In this document: positions 45,297 to 54,050 of the stretch, piece after piece
Position numbering within the stretch: position 1 is the stretch's first letter
Layout: each line of letters opens with the position of its first letter
Assembly (NCBI GenBank): GCA_031291295.1
Contig: JARLJI010000145.1
Location: forward strand, 1-59,848
Reading direction: 5' to 3'
From: Rhodoferax sp.
GTDB lineage: Bacteria > Pseudomonadota > Gammaproteobacteria > Burkholderiales > Burkholderiaceae_C
Length of the DNA: 59,848 bases
The notes under the pieces: generated by a model
What the model saw: only the letters and a program-made list of their open reading frames with translations
Database searches by the model: none
What the model was told of the DNA's origin: nothing
Translations under genes and position numbers: made by a program

Positions 45297-48185
45297 ATGA
45301 GCGAGCCATCGTCGACGTCCGCGTCGGTTTACCAGGCCTATCAAGGCAACACCTACCTCTTCGGCGGCAACGCGCCCTATGTCGAGGAGCTGTATGAAAA
45401 CTACCTGAGCAATCCCGGCAGCGTGCCCGACAACTGGCGCGACTACTTTGACGCATTGCAGCACGTTCCGGCCGTCGATGGCAGCAACGCCAAGGATGTG
45501 CCGCACCTGCCCGTCGTGAATGCGTTTGCCGACCGTGCCAAACAGGGCCAGACCAAGGTGGTTGTGGCCAGCGCCGATGCGGAAATGGGCCGCAAGCGCA
45601 CCGCCGTGCAGCAGCTGATCGCCGCCTACCGCAACGTCGGGGCCCGCTGGGCCGATCTTGACCCCTTGAAGCGGACCGAGCGCGACAAGATTCCCGAGCT
45701 GGAGCCCTCGTTTTACGGCTTCAGCGATGCTGACCAGGAAACGATTTTCGACACCAGCAACACCTTCTTCGGCAAGGACACCATGTCCCTGCGCGATCTG
45801 CTCAATGCGCTGCGCGAAACCTATTGCGGCACGATCGGCGCCGAGTACATGTACGCCACCGACCAGATCAAGAAGCGCTGGTGGCAGCAAAAGCTCGAGA
45901 GCATTCGCAGCAAACCCAATTTCACGCCCGAGAAGAAGCTGCACATCCTGGACCGGCTGACCGCGGCCGAAGGTCTGGAGCGCTTTCTGCACACCAAATA
46001 TGTCGGCCAGAAGCGCTTTTCGCTCGAAGGCGGGGAGAGCTTCATCGCCAGCATGGACGAGCTGATCCAGGGCGGTGGCGCGGTCGGCCTGCAGGAAATC
46101 GTGATTGGCATGGCGCACCGCGGCCGTCTCAATGTGCTGGTGAATTCGCTGGGCAAGGTGCCCGCCAATCTGTTTGCGGAGTTCGACCACACGGCGCCTG
46201 AAGAACTGGCCAGCGGCGACGTGAAATACCACCAGGGCTTCAGCTCCGACGTGACCACGCCCGGTGGCCCGGTGCATTTGACGCTGGCTTTCAACCCCTC
46301 GCACCTGGAAATCGTCAACCCTGTGGTCGAGGGCTCGGTGCGGGCCCGCATGGACCGCCGCGCCGACCCGCATGGCAAACAGGTGCTGCCCGTGCTGGTG
46401 CATGGCGATGCGGCCTTCGCCGGACAGGGCGTCGTGATGGAAACGCTGGCGCTGGCCGAAACGCGCGGCTATTCCACCGGCGGCACCGTGCACATCGTGA
46501 TCAACAACCAGATCGGCTTTACCACCAGCGACCCGCGCGACAGCCGCTCGACGCTGTACTGCTCGGACGTGGTCAAGATGATCGAGGCCCCCGTCCTGCA
46601 CGTTAACGGCGACGACCCCGAAGCCGTGGTGCTGGCGACCCAGATTGCGCTCGACTACCGCATGGAGTTCCAGAAGGACGTGGTGGTTGACATCATCTGT
46701 TTCCGCAAGCTCGGCCACAACGAGCAGGACACCCCGGCGCTGACGCAGCCGCTGATGTACAAGAAGATTGCGCAGCATCCGGGCACGCGCAAACTGTATG
46801 CTGACAAGCTGTCGGCGCAGGGCATGGGCGCCACGCTGGGCGACGACATGGTCAAGGCCATGCGCGCCGCCCTGGATGCAGGCAAGAACACCTTTGATCC
46901 GGTACTGACCAATTTCAAGAGCAAGTACGCGGTCGATTGGGCGCCCTATCTCGGCAAGAAATGGACCGACGCCGGGGACACCGCCATCCCGATGTCTGAA
47001 TGGAAACGGCTGGCCGAAAAAATCACCACCATTCCCGCCAGCGTGACCCCGCACCAGCTGGTGAAAAAGGTCTACGACGACCGTGCCGCGATGGGGCGGG
47101 GCGACATTCCGGTGGACTGGGGCATGGGCGAACACATGGCCTTTGCGTCACTCGTGGCCAGCGGCTATCCGATCCGCCTGTCCGGGGAAGACTCCGGGCG
47201 CGGCACCTTTTCGCACCGCCATGCCGTGATTCACGACCAGAACCGCGAGAAATGGGATACCGGCACCTACACGCCACTGCAAAACGTGGCCGAAAACCAG
47301 GCCCCGTTCACAGTCATTGACTCGATCCTGTCGGAGGAGGCGGTACTGGCCTTTGAGTACGGCTATGCCTCCAACGATCCCAACACGCTGGTGATCTGGG
47401 AAGCCCAGTTTGGCGACTTCGCCAACGGCGCCCAGGTGGTGATCGACCAGTTCATTGCCAGTGGCGAGGTCAAGTGGGGCCGCGTCAACGGCATCGCGCT
47501 GATGCTGCCGCACGGCTACGAGGGGCAGGGCCCGGAGCACAGTTCGGCGCGGCTCGAGCGTTTCATGCAGCTGTCGGCCGACACCAACATGCAGGTGGTA
47601 CAGCCCACCACGGCCAGCCAGATCTTCCATGTGCTGCGCCGCCAGATGGTGCGCAACCTGCGCAAGCCGCTGATCATCATGACGCCGAAATCGCTGCTTC
47701 GCGCCAAGGACGCGGCCTCGCCGCTGTCGGAATTCACCAAAGGCAGTTTCCAGACCGTGATCCCCGAACAGAAGGAAGAGATCAACAAGAAGGCCGACAA
47801 GGTCAGGCGTGTGGTTGCGTGTTCCGGCAAGGTGTACTACGACCTGGTCCGCAAGCGCGAGGAACGCAGCGCGGACGATGTCGCCATCCTGCGCGTGGAG
47901 CAGCTGTACCCGTTCCCGCACAAGGTGTTCGCGGCGGAACTGAAGAAGTACCCGAACGCGGTGGACGTCGTGTGGTGCCAGGACGAGCCGCAGAACCAGG
48001 GGGCCTGGTTCTTCGTGCAGCACTACCTGCACGAAAACATGCGCGAAGGGCAAAAGCTGGGCTACTCGGGCCGCGCGGCCTCGGCCTCGCCGGCAGCCGG
48101 CTACTCGCATCTGCACCAGGAGCAGCAAAAAGCCCTGGTGGAGGGCGCGTTCGGCAAGCTCAAAGGGTTTGTTCTCACCAAGTAA
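45297..48185 (+). CDS. sucA: 2-oxoglutarate dehydrogenase E1
   Basis: The 962-residue enzyme decarboxylates 2-oxoglutarate on thiamine diphosphate in the TCA cycle. Visible hallmarks are YEENYLSNPGSVPDNWRDYF-type N-terminus (YVEELYENYLSNPGSVPDNW), GMAHRGRLNVLVNSLGK, LAFNPSHLEIVNPVVEG, the TPP site in HGDAAFAGQGVVMETL, and LPHGYEGQGPEHSSARLERF. GGAGG is 10 bases before the ATG. The 172-base upstream region is the likely promoter of the sucA-sucB-lpd operon; no clear -35/-10 pair was found. Confidence 0.98.
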   Translation: MSEPSSTSASVYQAYQGNTYLFGGNAPYVEELYENYLSNPGSVPDNWRDYFDALQHVPAVDGSNAKDVPHLPVVNAFADRAKQGQTKVVVASADAEMGRKRTAVQQLIAAYRNVGARWADLDPLKRTERDKIPELEPSFYGFSDADQETIFDTSNTFFGKDTMSLRDLLNALRETYCGTIGAEYMYATDQIKKRWWQQKLESIRSKPNFTPEKKLHILDRLTAAEGLERFLHTKYVGQKRFSLEGGESFIASMDELIQGGGAVGLQEIVIGMAHRGRLNVLVNSLGKVPANLFAEFDHTAPEELASGDVKYHQGFSSDVTTPGGPVHLTLAFNPSHLEIVNPVVEGSVRARMDRRADPHGKQVLPVLVHGDAAFAGQGVVMETLALAETRGYSTGGTVHIVINNQIGFTTSDPRDSRSTLYCSDVVKMIEAPVLHVNGDDPEAVVLATQIALDYRMEFQKDVVVDIICFRKLGHNEQDTPALTQPLMYKKIAQHPGTRKLYADKLSAQGMGATLGDDMVKAMRAALDAGKNTFDPVLTNFKSKYAVDWAPYLGKKWTDAGDTAIPMSEWKRLAEKITTIPASVTPHQLVKKVYDDRAAMGRGDIPVDWGMGEHMAFASLVASGYPIRLSGEDSGRGTFSHRHAVIHDQNREKWDTGTYTPLQNVAENQAPFTVIDSILSEEAVLAFEYGYASNDPNTLVIWEAQFGDFANGAQVVIDQFIASGEVKWGRVNGIALMLPHGYEGQGPEHSSARLERFMQLSADTNMQVVQPTTASQIFHVLRRQMVRNLRKPLIIMTPKSLLRAKDAASPLSEFTKGSFQTVIPEQKEEINKKADKVRRVVACSGKVYYDLVRKREERSADDVAILRVEQLYPFPHKVFAAELKKYPNAVDVVWCQDEPQNQGAWFFVQHYLHENMREGQKLGYSGRAASASPAAGYSHLHQEQQKALVEGAFGKLKGFVLTK

Positions 48186-48194
48186 CGCTCGGGT

Positions 48195-48265
48195 CTGTCA
48201 TTCCCCGCGAAAGCGGGGAGTCCACGCCTGTGCGTGGTGGCGTCTCGCGCTGGCGGGGATGACAG
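48195..48265. repeat. Intergenic palindromic (REP-like) element between sucA and sucB
   Basis: A 71-base imperfect palindrome begins CTGTCATTCCCCGC and ends GCGGGGATGACAG, with an internal hairpin CCCCGCGAAAGCGGGG. Elements of this TGTCATTCC type recur in many proteobacterial genomes. Its position within an operon could make it an mRNA-stabilising stem. Confidence 0.75.
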
Positions 48266-48292
48266 CTAAAAAAACCAACAGAAAGAATTCAA

Positions 48293-49540
48293 ATGGCACT
48301 CGTAGAAGTCAAAGTCCCGCAACTGTCCGAATCGGTCGCCGAGGCAACCATGCTGCAGTGGAAAAAGAAGGTCGGCGACGCGGTCGCGATGGATGAAATC
48401 CTGATCGAGATCGAAACCGACAAGGTTGTACTGGAAGTCCCCGCGCCCGCGGCTGGCGTGATCGTCGAGCTGCTGGTGGCCGACGGCGGCACGGTCGTCG
48501 CCGAGCAGCCGATCGCCAGGATCGACACTGAAGGCAAGGCAGCCGCCGCTGCGCCGGCACCCGCTGCGGCGCCTGTGGCCGCGCCGGCACCGGTCGCCGC
48601 CGCAACGGCTGGCTCCATGGCGGGTGTCGCCATGCCGGCAGCGGCCAAGCTGATGGCCGACAACCAGCTGGCGGCTGGCTCCGTGCCCGGCACCGGCAAG
48701 GATGGCCGCGTCACCAAGGGCGACGTGCTCGGCGCGGTGGCCGCGGGCGCTACAAAACCTGTAGCTGCCGTTGCAATCCCCACGGGGGCTCCGGTCAAAT
48801 CCTTGCCTCAAGTGGCGGCGCCGGCCGTGAACCTGGGCGATCGCCCCGAGCAGCGTGTGCCGATGAGCCGCTTGCGTGCGCGCGTGGCCGAGCGGCTGCT
48901 GCAGTCGCAAGCCACGAATGCCATCCTGACCACCTTCAACGAGGTCAACATGGCGCCGGTGATGGAAATGCGCAAACGCTTCCAGGAGAAGTTCGAGAAA
49001 GAGCATGGCGTGAAGATCGGCTTCATGAGCTTCTTCGTGAAGGCGGCGGTGCATGCGCTCAAGAAATACCCGGCGATCAACGCCTCGGTCGATGGCACCG
49101 ACATCGTGTATCACGGCTACTTCGATATCGGCATCGCGGTGGGCTCACCGCGCGGCCTGGTGGTGCCGATCCTGCGCAATGCCGACCAGATGAGCTTTGC
49201 CGATATCGAGAAGAAAATTGCCGAGTACGGCGTCAAGGCCCGTGACGGCAAGCTGTCGATGGAAGAGCTCACCGGCGGCACCTTCTCGATCTCCAATGGC
49301 GGCGTGTTCGGCTCGATGCTGTCGACCCCCATCATCAACCCGCCGCAGTCGGCCATCCTGGGCGTGCACGCAACCAAGGACCGCGCCGTGGTCGAGAACG
49401 GCCAGGTGGTGGTGCGCCCCATGAATTACCTGGCCATGAGCTACGACCACCGCATCATCGACGGCCGCGAAGCCGTGCTCGGTCTGGTGGCCATGAAGGA
49501 AGCGCTGGAAGATCCGGCGCGCCTGTTGTTTGATATTTGA
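48293..49540 (+). CDS. sucB: Dihydrolipoyllysine succinyltransferase (OGDH E2)
   Basis: The 415-residue E2 carries one lipoyl domain (Lys44 in [14 protein letters not shown]), an Ala/Pro linker, an E1/E3-binding region ([20 protein letters not shown]) and the catalytic domain ending [13 protein letters not shown] with active-site His and Asp. It moves the succinyl group to CoA. A GAAAGAA precedes the ATG. A REP-like element separates it from sucA and another repeat from lpd. The linker contains a GCTAC-N7-GTAGC microrepeat. Confidence 0.97.
   Translation: MALVEVKVPQLSESVAEATMLQWKKKVGDAVAMDEILIEIETDKVVLEVPAPAAGVIVELLVADGGTVVAEQPIARIDTEGKAAAAAPAPAAAPVAAPAPVAAATAGSMAGVAMPAAAKLMADNQLAAGSVPGTGKDGRVTKGDVLGAVAAGATKPVAAVAIPTGAPVKSLPQVAAPAVNLGDRPEQRVPMSRLRARVAERLLQSQATNAILTTFNEVNMAPVMEMRKRFQEKFEKEHGVKIGFMSFFVKAAVHALKKYPAINASVDGTDIVYHGYFDIGIAVGSPRGLVVPILRNADQMSFADIEKKIAEYGVKARDGKLSMEELTGGTFSISNGGVFGSMLSTPIINPPQSAILGVHATKDRAVVENGQVVVRPMNYLAMSYDHRIIDGREAVLGLVAMKEALEDPARLLFDI
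48749..48765. repeat. 17-bp microrepeat in the sucB linker, GCTAC-N7-GTAGC
   Basis: Perfect five-base arms, in the codons for the second linker of SucB (ATKPVAA), just before the catalytic domain. Confidence 0.55.
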
Positions 49541-49547
49541 CACCCAC

Positions 49548-49652
49548 CCCTAGGCTGCGCGCACTTCGTGTCGCTTCGCTACCCCCCTGCAAGGGGGCAA
49601 CACCAGCGGCCCGGCTGAGCCGGTTCCGCGGTGTTTCGCGAAGGGACTCGTC
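49548..49652. repeat. Comamonadaceae-type intergenic repeat between sucB and lpd
   Basis: A roughly 100-base block with nested hairpins: CCCCC/GGGGG around 49582-49597 and AACACC.GCGG with CCGCGGTGTT spanning 49599-49635. I recall near-identical blocks between genes in Acidovorax- and Polaromonas-type genomes. It holds no gene. Confidence 0.6.
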
Positions 49653-49693
49653 GATGTCGCGCGGTGTGACAGAAAATTGAAACGGGAAATTTC

Positions 49694-51121
49694 ATGAGCA
49701 AACAGTTTGATGTGATCGTCATCGGCGGCGGTCCTGGCGGCTATATAGCGGCCATTCGCGCCGCCCAGCTGGGTTTTAACGTCGCGTGCATCGACGAGTG
49801 GAAGAATGCCAAGGGCGGCCCGGCATTGGGCGGCACCTGCACCAATGTGGGCTGCATTCCCAGCAAGGCGCTGCTGCAGTCGTCGGAGCACTATGAGCAG
49901 GCGGGGCATCACTTTGCCGACCACGGGATCGAGGTCAAAGGTCTCGGGCTGGACATGGCGAGGATGCTGGGCCGCAAGGACACGGTGGTCAAGCAGAACA
50001 ACGACGGCATCCTGTATCTGTTCAAGAAGAACAAGATAACGTTCTTCCATGGCCGTGGCACTTTTGCCAAAGCGGTCGATGCCGGCTACGAGATCACCGT
50101 TGCGGGCAGCGCACCGGACACGCTGGTGGGCAAACACATCATCGTTGCCACCGGCTCTAACGCGCGCGCCTTGCCGGGCGCACCGTTTGACGAAGAGATG
50201 ATCCTGTCGAACGACGGCGCCTTGCGCGTCGGTGCCGTCCCTAAAAAACTGGGCCTGATCGGCTCGGGCGTGATCGGCCTGGAAATGGGCTCGGTCTGGC
50301 GCCGCCTGGGCTCGGAGGTGACGGTGCTCGAGGCGCTGCCAACCTTCCTTGGTGCGGTCGACGAGCAGATTGCCCGGGAAGCGAAAAAGGCCTTCGACAA
50401 GCAGGGCCTGAAGATCGAGCTCGGCGTCAAGGTCGGCGAGATCAAAACCGGCAAGAAAGGCGTGAGCGTCGCCTGGACCAACGCCAAGGGCGAGGCACAA
50501 ACACTGGAAGTGGACAAGCTGATCGTCTCGATCGGCCGCGTGCCGAACACGATCGGCCTGGGGGCCGAGACCGTGGGTCTCAAGCTCGACGAGCGCGGCG
50601 CCATCGTGGTCGATGACGATTGCAAGACCAGTTTGCCCAATGTCTGGGCCGTCGGGGACGTGGTGCGCGGCCCCATGCTCGCGCACAAGGCCGAGGAAGA
50701 GGGCGTGGCCGTGGCCGAGCGCATCGCGGGCCAGCACGGGCACGTCAACTTCAACACCGTGCCCTGGGTGATCTACACCAGCCCCGAGATTGCCTGGGTC
50801 GGCCAGACCGAGCAGCAACTCAAGAGCGCAGGGCGGGCCTACAAGGCCGGCACCTTCCCGTTCCTGGCGAACGGCCGCGCGCGCGCGCTGGGAGATACCA
50901 CCGGCATGGTGAAGTTTTTGGCCGACGCCGCCACCGACGAAATCCTGGGCGTGCACATCGTCGGCCCCCAGGCCAGCGAGCTGATTTCCGAGGCCGTGGT
51001 CGCGATGGAATTCCGCGCCAGCAGCGAGGACATCGCGCGCATTTGCCACGCGCATCCGTCCTTGAGCGAGGCGACCAAGGAAGCGGCGCTGGCCGTTGAC
51101 AAGCGAACCCTGAACTTCTGA
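49694..51121 (+). CDS. lpd: Dihydrolipoyl dehydrogenase (OGDH E3)
   Basis: The 475-residue E3 has no lipoyl domain, in contrast to the PDH E3 at 19 kb. FAD motif VIVIGGGPGGYIAAIRAA, redox pair [19 protein letters not shown] motif LIGSGVIGLEMGSV, and C-terminal CHAHPSLSEATKEAAL with the catalytic His-Glu are intact. It reoxidises the lipoyl group of SucB. Since bkdB and the ACP-associated E2 lack E3 genes, this is the best candidate to serve them too. zapE follows closely on the same strand. Confidence 0.97.
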   Translation: MSKQFDVIVIGGGPGGYIAAIRAAQLGFNVACIDEWKNAKGGPALGGTCTNVGCIPSKALLQSSEHYEQAGHHFADHGIEVKGLGLDMARMLGRKDTVVKQNNDGILYLFKKNKITFFHGRGTFAKAVDAGYEITVAGSAPDTLVGKHIIVATGSNARALPGAPFDEEMILSNDGALRVGAVPKKLGLIGSGVIGLEMGSVWRRLGSEVTVLEALPTFLGAVDEQIAREAKKAFDKQGLKIELGVKVGEIKTGKKGVSVAWTNAKGEAQTLEVDKLIVSIGRVPNTIGLGAETVGLKLDERGAIVVDDDCKTSLPNVWAVGDVVRGPMLAHKAEEEGVAVAERIAGQHGHVNFNTVPWVIYTSPEIAWVGQTEQQLKSAGRAYKAGTFPFLANGRARALGDTTGMVKFLADAATDEILGVHIVGPQASELISEAVVAMEFRASSEDIARICHAHPSLSEATKEAALAVDKRTLNF

Positions 51122-51134
51122 GGTGACGCCGGCC

Positions 51135-52244
51135 ATGTCGGTGACGCGTTCGGTCAAACTGGCTTACGAGACCGAACTCAAGACCCGGGGTTACACCAGT
51201 GACCCCGCGCAGTTGCGCGCGGTCGAGGCGCTGGAGCGCTGCGCCAGCGAATGGGCCGCCTACAAGGACAAACGCTCGAATGCGCTGAAAAAACTGATCA
51301 ACCGTCCAGACATTCCGCGCGGTGTCTACATGTATGGCGGTGTCGGGCGTGGCAAGAGCTTTCTGATGGATTGCTTTTACAACGCCGTGCCGCTGAGACG
51401 CAAGACCCGGCTGCATTTTCACGAGTTCATGCGTGAAGTGCACCGGGAGCTGACCGAGCTGCAGGGCACGGCCAACCCGCTCGATGAGCTGGGCCGGCGT
51501 ATCGCCCGGCGCTACCGCCTGATCTGTTTCGATGAATTTCACGTGTCGGACATCACCGATGCGCTGATCCTGCACCGGCTGCTGAAGGCGCTGTTCGAGA
51601 ACAATGTGGGGTTTGTCACGACGTCGAACTTTCGCCCCGACGACCTTTACCCAGGCGGCCTGCACCGCGACCGCATCCTGCCCGCGATTGCGCTGCTCAA
51701 TGAAAAACTGGAGGTCATCAACGTTGACAACGGCCTTGACTACCGCCAGAGCACGTTCGGGCAGCTCAAGATGTACCACACGCCGCTCGGCGCCCAGGCC
51801 GACAAGGCGATGCGGGACGCGTTCAACCGGCTGGCTGAAACGCGCGATGAGGATCCCGTGCTGCGCATCGAGGCCCGCGAAATTCGCGCCCGGCGCAGGG
51901 CCGGCGGCGTGGTCTGGTTTGACTTCAAGACGCTGTGCGGCGGCCCGCGCTCACAGAACGACTACCTGGAGATCGCCAGCCAGTTTCATACCGTGCTGCT
52001 CAGCGACGTGCCGCACATGCCGGTGCGCATGGCCTCGGAGGCGCGCCGCTTTACCTGGCTGGTCGACGTGCTGTACGACCGGCGTGTCAAGCTGATCATG
52101 TCGGCGCAGGTGCCACCCGAGGCGTTGTACACAGAAGGGCCGTTGGCGCACGAGTTTCCGCGCACGGTGTCGCGCCTGACCGAAATGCAGTCGGCCGAGT
52201 TTCTTGCGCTGGAGCGGCGTACCGTGGACACCAGTCTGACATGA
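51135..52244 (+). CDS. zapE: Cell division ATPase ZapE (AFG1 family)
   Basis: The 369-residue P-loop ATPase has Walker A in MYGGVGRGKSFLMDCF and Walker B in YRLICFDEFHVSDITDA. E. coli ZapE is a Z-ring-associated ATPase needed for division under stress or low oxygen; family length is about 370. I prefer ATG 51135 (GAGGTG 9 bases upstream); GTG 51123 is an alternative. It begins 13 bases after lpd, so it may be read from the suc operon. Its stop overlaps the next ATG by four bases. Confidence 0.92.
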   Translation: MSVTRSVKLAYETELKTRGYTSDPAQLRAVEALERCASEWAAYKDKRSNALKKLINRPDIPRGVYMYGGVGRGKSFLMDCFYNAVPLRRKTRLHFHEFMREVHRELTELQGTANPLDELGRRIARRYRLICFDEFHVSDITDALILHRLLKALFENNVGFVTTSNFRPDDLYPGGLHRDRILPAIALLNEKLEVINVDNGLDYRQSTFGQLKMYHTPLGAQADKAMRDAFNRLAETRDEDPVLRIEAREIRARRRAGGVVWFDFKTLCGGPRSQNDYLEIASQFHTVLLSDVPHMPVRMASEARRFTWLVDVLYDRRVKLIMSAQVPPEALYTEGPLAHEFPRTVSRLTEMQSAEFLALERRTVDTSLT

Positions 52245-52897
52245 ACCGTTTTTTAATCGCTATAGTTTTTATAGTAACCTGCGCAGCAGCGGCGGGGCAA
52301 ACAGCCACTATTTCTGCAGATAAGGCGGCCGATGCCGAACGTGCCGCGATCAACGCCGAGCGCAGCCGCAGCGAGGCTGACTACCTGCAGGAGCAAAAAG
52401 CCTGCTACCAGAAGTTTGCGGTAAACGACTGTCTGCGCGATGCGGGGGAGCGTCACCGCAAGATTCTGGCCGATTTGCGGCGCAGGGAGATTGCCCTCAA
52501 CGACGCCGAGCGCAAACGCCAGGCGGCGGAACAGGCCCGCAACCGGCAGGAGAAGGCCGCGGCCGAACAGCAAAAGCAGGCTGACCAACAGTCCGAGGAT
52601 CAGCGTGCCAAGGCGGCACAGAACGTTCAACAGCGTCAGGACCGCGCCGCCAGCAGTGCGAGCGATCGCGCGAAAGCCGCGGCCGGCGAGAGCAAGAATG
52701 TCCAGGATGCCAAGGCCAGAGAGCAGCGGCATCTTGACGAGACCGCCTCCCAGGCCGCTAAGGCCGCTGCAGCCGCGAAGCAGCGGGCCGACTATGATGA
52801 AAAAATCAGGGCCGCCGCCGAGCGCAAGGCGGACCGGGACCGGCGGCGCCAGGAAAATCCGAAGCCCCCGGCCAACCCCTTGCCAACGCCGCCCTGA
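52241..52897 (+). CDS. Exported coiled-coil protein of unknown function
   Basis: The 218-residue product starts with a signal peptide (MNRFLIAIVFIVTCAAAAGQ). Residues about 35-60 contain two cysteines in KACYQKFAVNDCLRDA, and the rest is a long Lys/Arg/Glu/Gln/Ala-rich segment (about 65-205) that should form an extended coiled coil, with a Pro-rich end. It is translationally coupled to zapE (ATGA). No enzymatic motif is visible; a structural or envelope-linker role in the periplasm is the most that can be said. Confidence 0.75.
   Translation: MNRFLIAIVFIVTCAAAAGQTATISADKAADAERAAINAERSRSEADYLQEQKACYQKFAVNDCLRDAGERHRKILADLRRREIALNDAERKRQAAEQARNRQEKAAAEQQKQADQQSEDQRAKAAQNVQQRQDRAASSASDRAKAAAGESKNVQDAKAREQRHLDETASQAAKAAAAAKQRADYDEKIRAAAERKADRDRRRQENPKPPANPLPTPP
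52259..52275. repeat. 17-bp microrepeat, GCTAT-N7-ATAGT
   Basis: Lies in the signal-peptide codons of the coiled-coil protein, parallel to the copy at 30947 in the sugar dehydrogenase-like gene, and encodes the hydrophobic AIVFIV core. Confidence 0.5.
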
Positions 52898-52927
52898 AGA
52901 GGGCGCCGGATCCGAAGCATTGCGGCG

Positions 52928-53689
52928 CTACGGCCCCAAGGGCTCCAGCTTGACAATCACCAGCGACATGTTGTCGCCGGCGCCGCGCGCGCGCGCCCGC
53001 GCCTTGTCCACCATGAACTCCGTGGCTTCCCGCGGTGACAGGGCGGACAGCAGCGAGCCCATCTCTTCCGGGCTGAAGTAGTGCCAGACACCGTCGCTGC
53101 AGGCCATCAGCACGTCGCCGGGACGCAGTTGGGGAATGAAATGCGTGTCCATCGGCGGCTCGGCTTCCGTGCCCAGGCAACCCATCAGGATGTTCGATTG
53201 GGGATGTGAATCGGCCTCGGACTCGGGGATTTCGCCGCGATCCACCATCGCCTGAACGAGCGAGTGGTCGGTGGTCCGCTTGATCATTTTGTCGCCATGG
53301 AATTGGTACACACGCGAGTCCCCGGCGTGTATCCAATGGCAATCCCCGCGCGGGTTGATCAGGAACGCCGCAATCGTGCTGTGCGGTTCCTGCTCGGCAG
53401 AAATCGCGGTCAGTTTGATGACAATGTGGGCTTCCTGCACCAGCTGCTGCAGCATGGCGGGCGCATCGTCGCTCTCGGGGGCATAGCGCTCGAACAGCTG
53501 TTTGGCCGTCATCAGGACCTGGTCGGAGGCTTTGCGGCCGCCGCTGCGCCCGCCCATGCCGTCCGCGACCACGCCCAGCAGGCAGCCCGCCACGCGCGGG
53601 TGGCTCAGCAGAGCAACCTGGTCCTGCTGGTATTCGCGATCACCCTTGTGGGTGCCCGTCGAGGCGGTAAGCCGGTAACCTTTAGCCAT
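52928..53689 (-). CDS. PP2C-type serine/threonine phosphatase
   Basis: The 253-residue protein has the PP2C metal-binding motifs in order: GDREYQQDQVA, VADGMGGRSGG, WIHAGDSRVYQF, ACSDGVWHYF and GAGDNMSLVIV. It dephosphorylates Ser/Thr of unknown partners; no Hanks-type kinase is in the window. It converges with the coiled-coil protein gene (30 bases) and diverges from the DUF465 gene. The ATG is preceded by AACTCAAT rather than a clear ribosome site. Confidence 0.92.
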   Translation of the reverse strand: MAKGYRLTASTGTHKGDREYQQDQVALLSHPRVAGCLLGVVADGMGGRSGGRKASDQVLMTAKQLFERYAPESDDAPAMLQQLVQEAHIVIKLTAISAEQEPHSTIAAFLINPRGDCHWIHAGDSRVYQFHGDKMIKRTTDHSLVQAMVDRGEIPESEADSHPQSNILMGCLGTEAEPPMDTHFIPQLRPGDVLMACSDGVWHYFSPEEMGSLLSALSPREATEFMVDKARARARGAGDNMSLVIVKLEPLGP

Positions 53690-53779
53690 ATTGAGTTTTT
53701 CAGGCGCGTGGGCGCTCGATTAATCGCCGTTAAACACGTATTATCAGGTGAACCCGAACACAGCCAGCGCTGGCTGGCA

Positions 53780-53995
53780 TTGATTGAATTTTTGGACTCA
53801 AACCTGCATTCTCCGGAACGACGACTGATCGAGCTGCGCATGGAGCACGCCGATCTGGATGCCCTGATCGACCGCACGAGCCACGAGATGCCGCTCGACG
53901 AACTCATGATGCGCCGGCTGAAAAAGCGCCGGCTGGCCCTGCGCGACCAGATCTACCGGCTGGAACTGGCACTGGACCCCAAAGAGCCTGCATGA
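53780..53995 (+). CDS. DUF465 (YdcH-like) small protein
   Basis: This short, highly charged helical protein contains RLIELRMEHADLDALIDR and LMMRRLKKRRLALRDQI, the conserved DUF465 pattern of a helical hairpin. Function unknown. The start is uncertain: TTG 53780 gives 71 residues and includes the conserved ERRLIELR segment, while the first ATG (53840) gives only 51 and would cut it. No clear ribosome site precedes either. It lies between the phosphatase and helicase genes, 55 bases before the helicase. Confidence 0.65.
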   Translation: MIEFLDSNLHSPERRLIELRMEHADLDALIDRTSHEMPLDELMMRRLKKRRLALRDQIYRLELALDPKEPA

Positions 53996-54050
53996 GCCGC
54001 CGGGCCGTTCCCAAGGCGAATACCGCAGCGCGTAGCGCGGAGGTTGCCTG

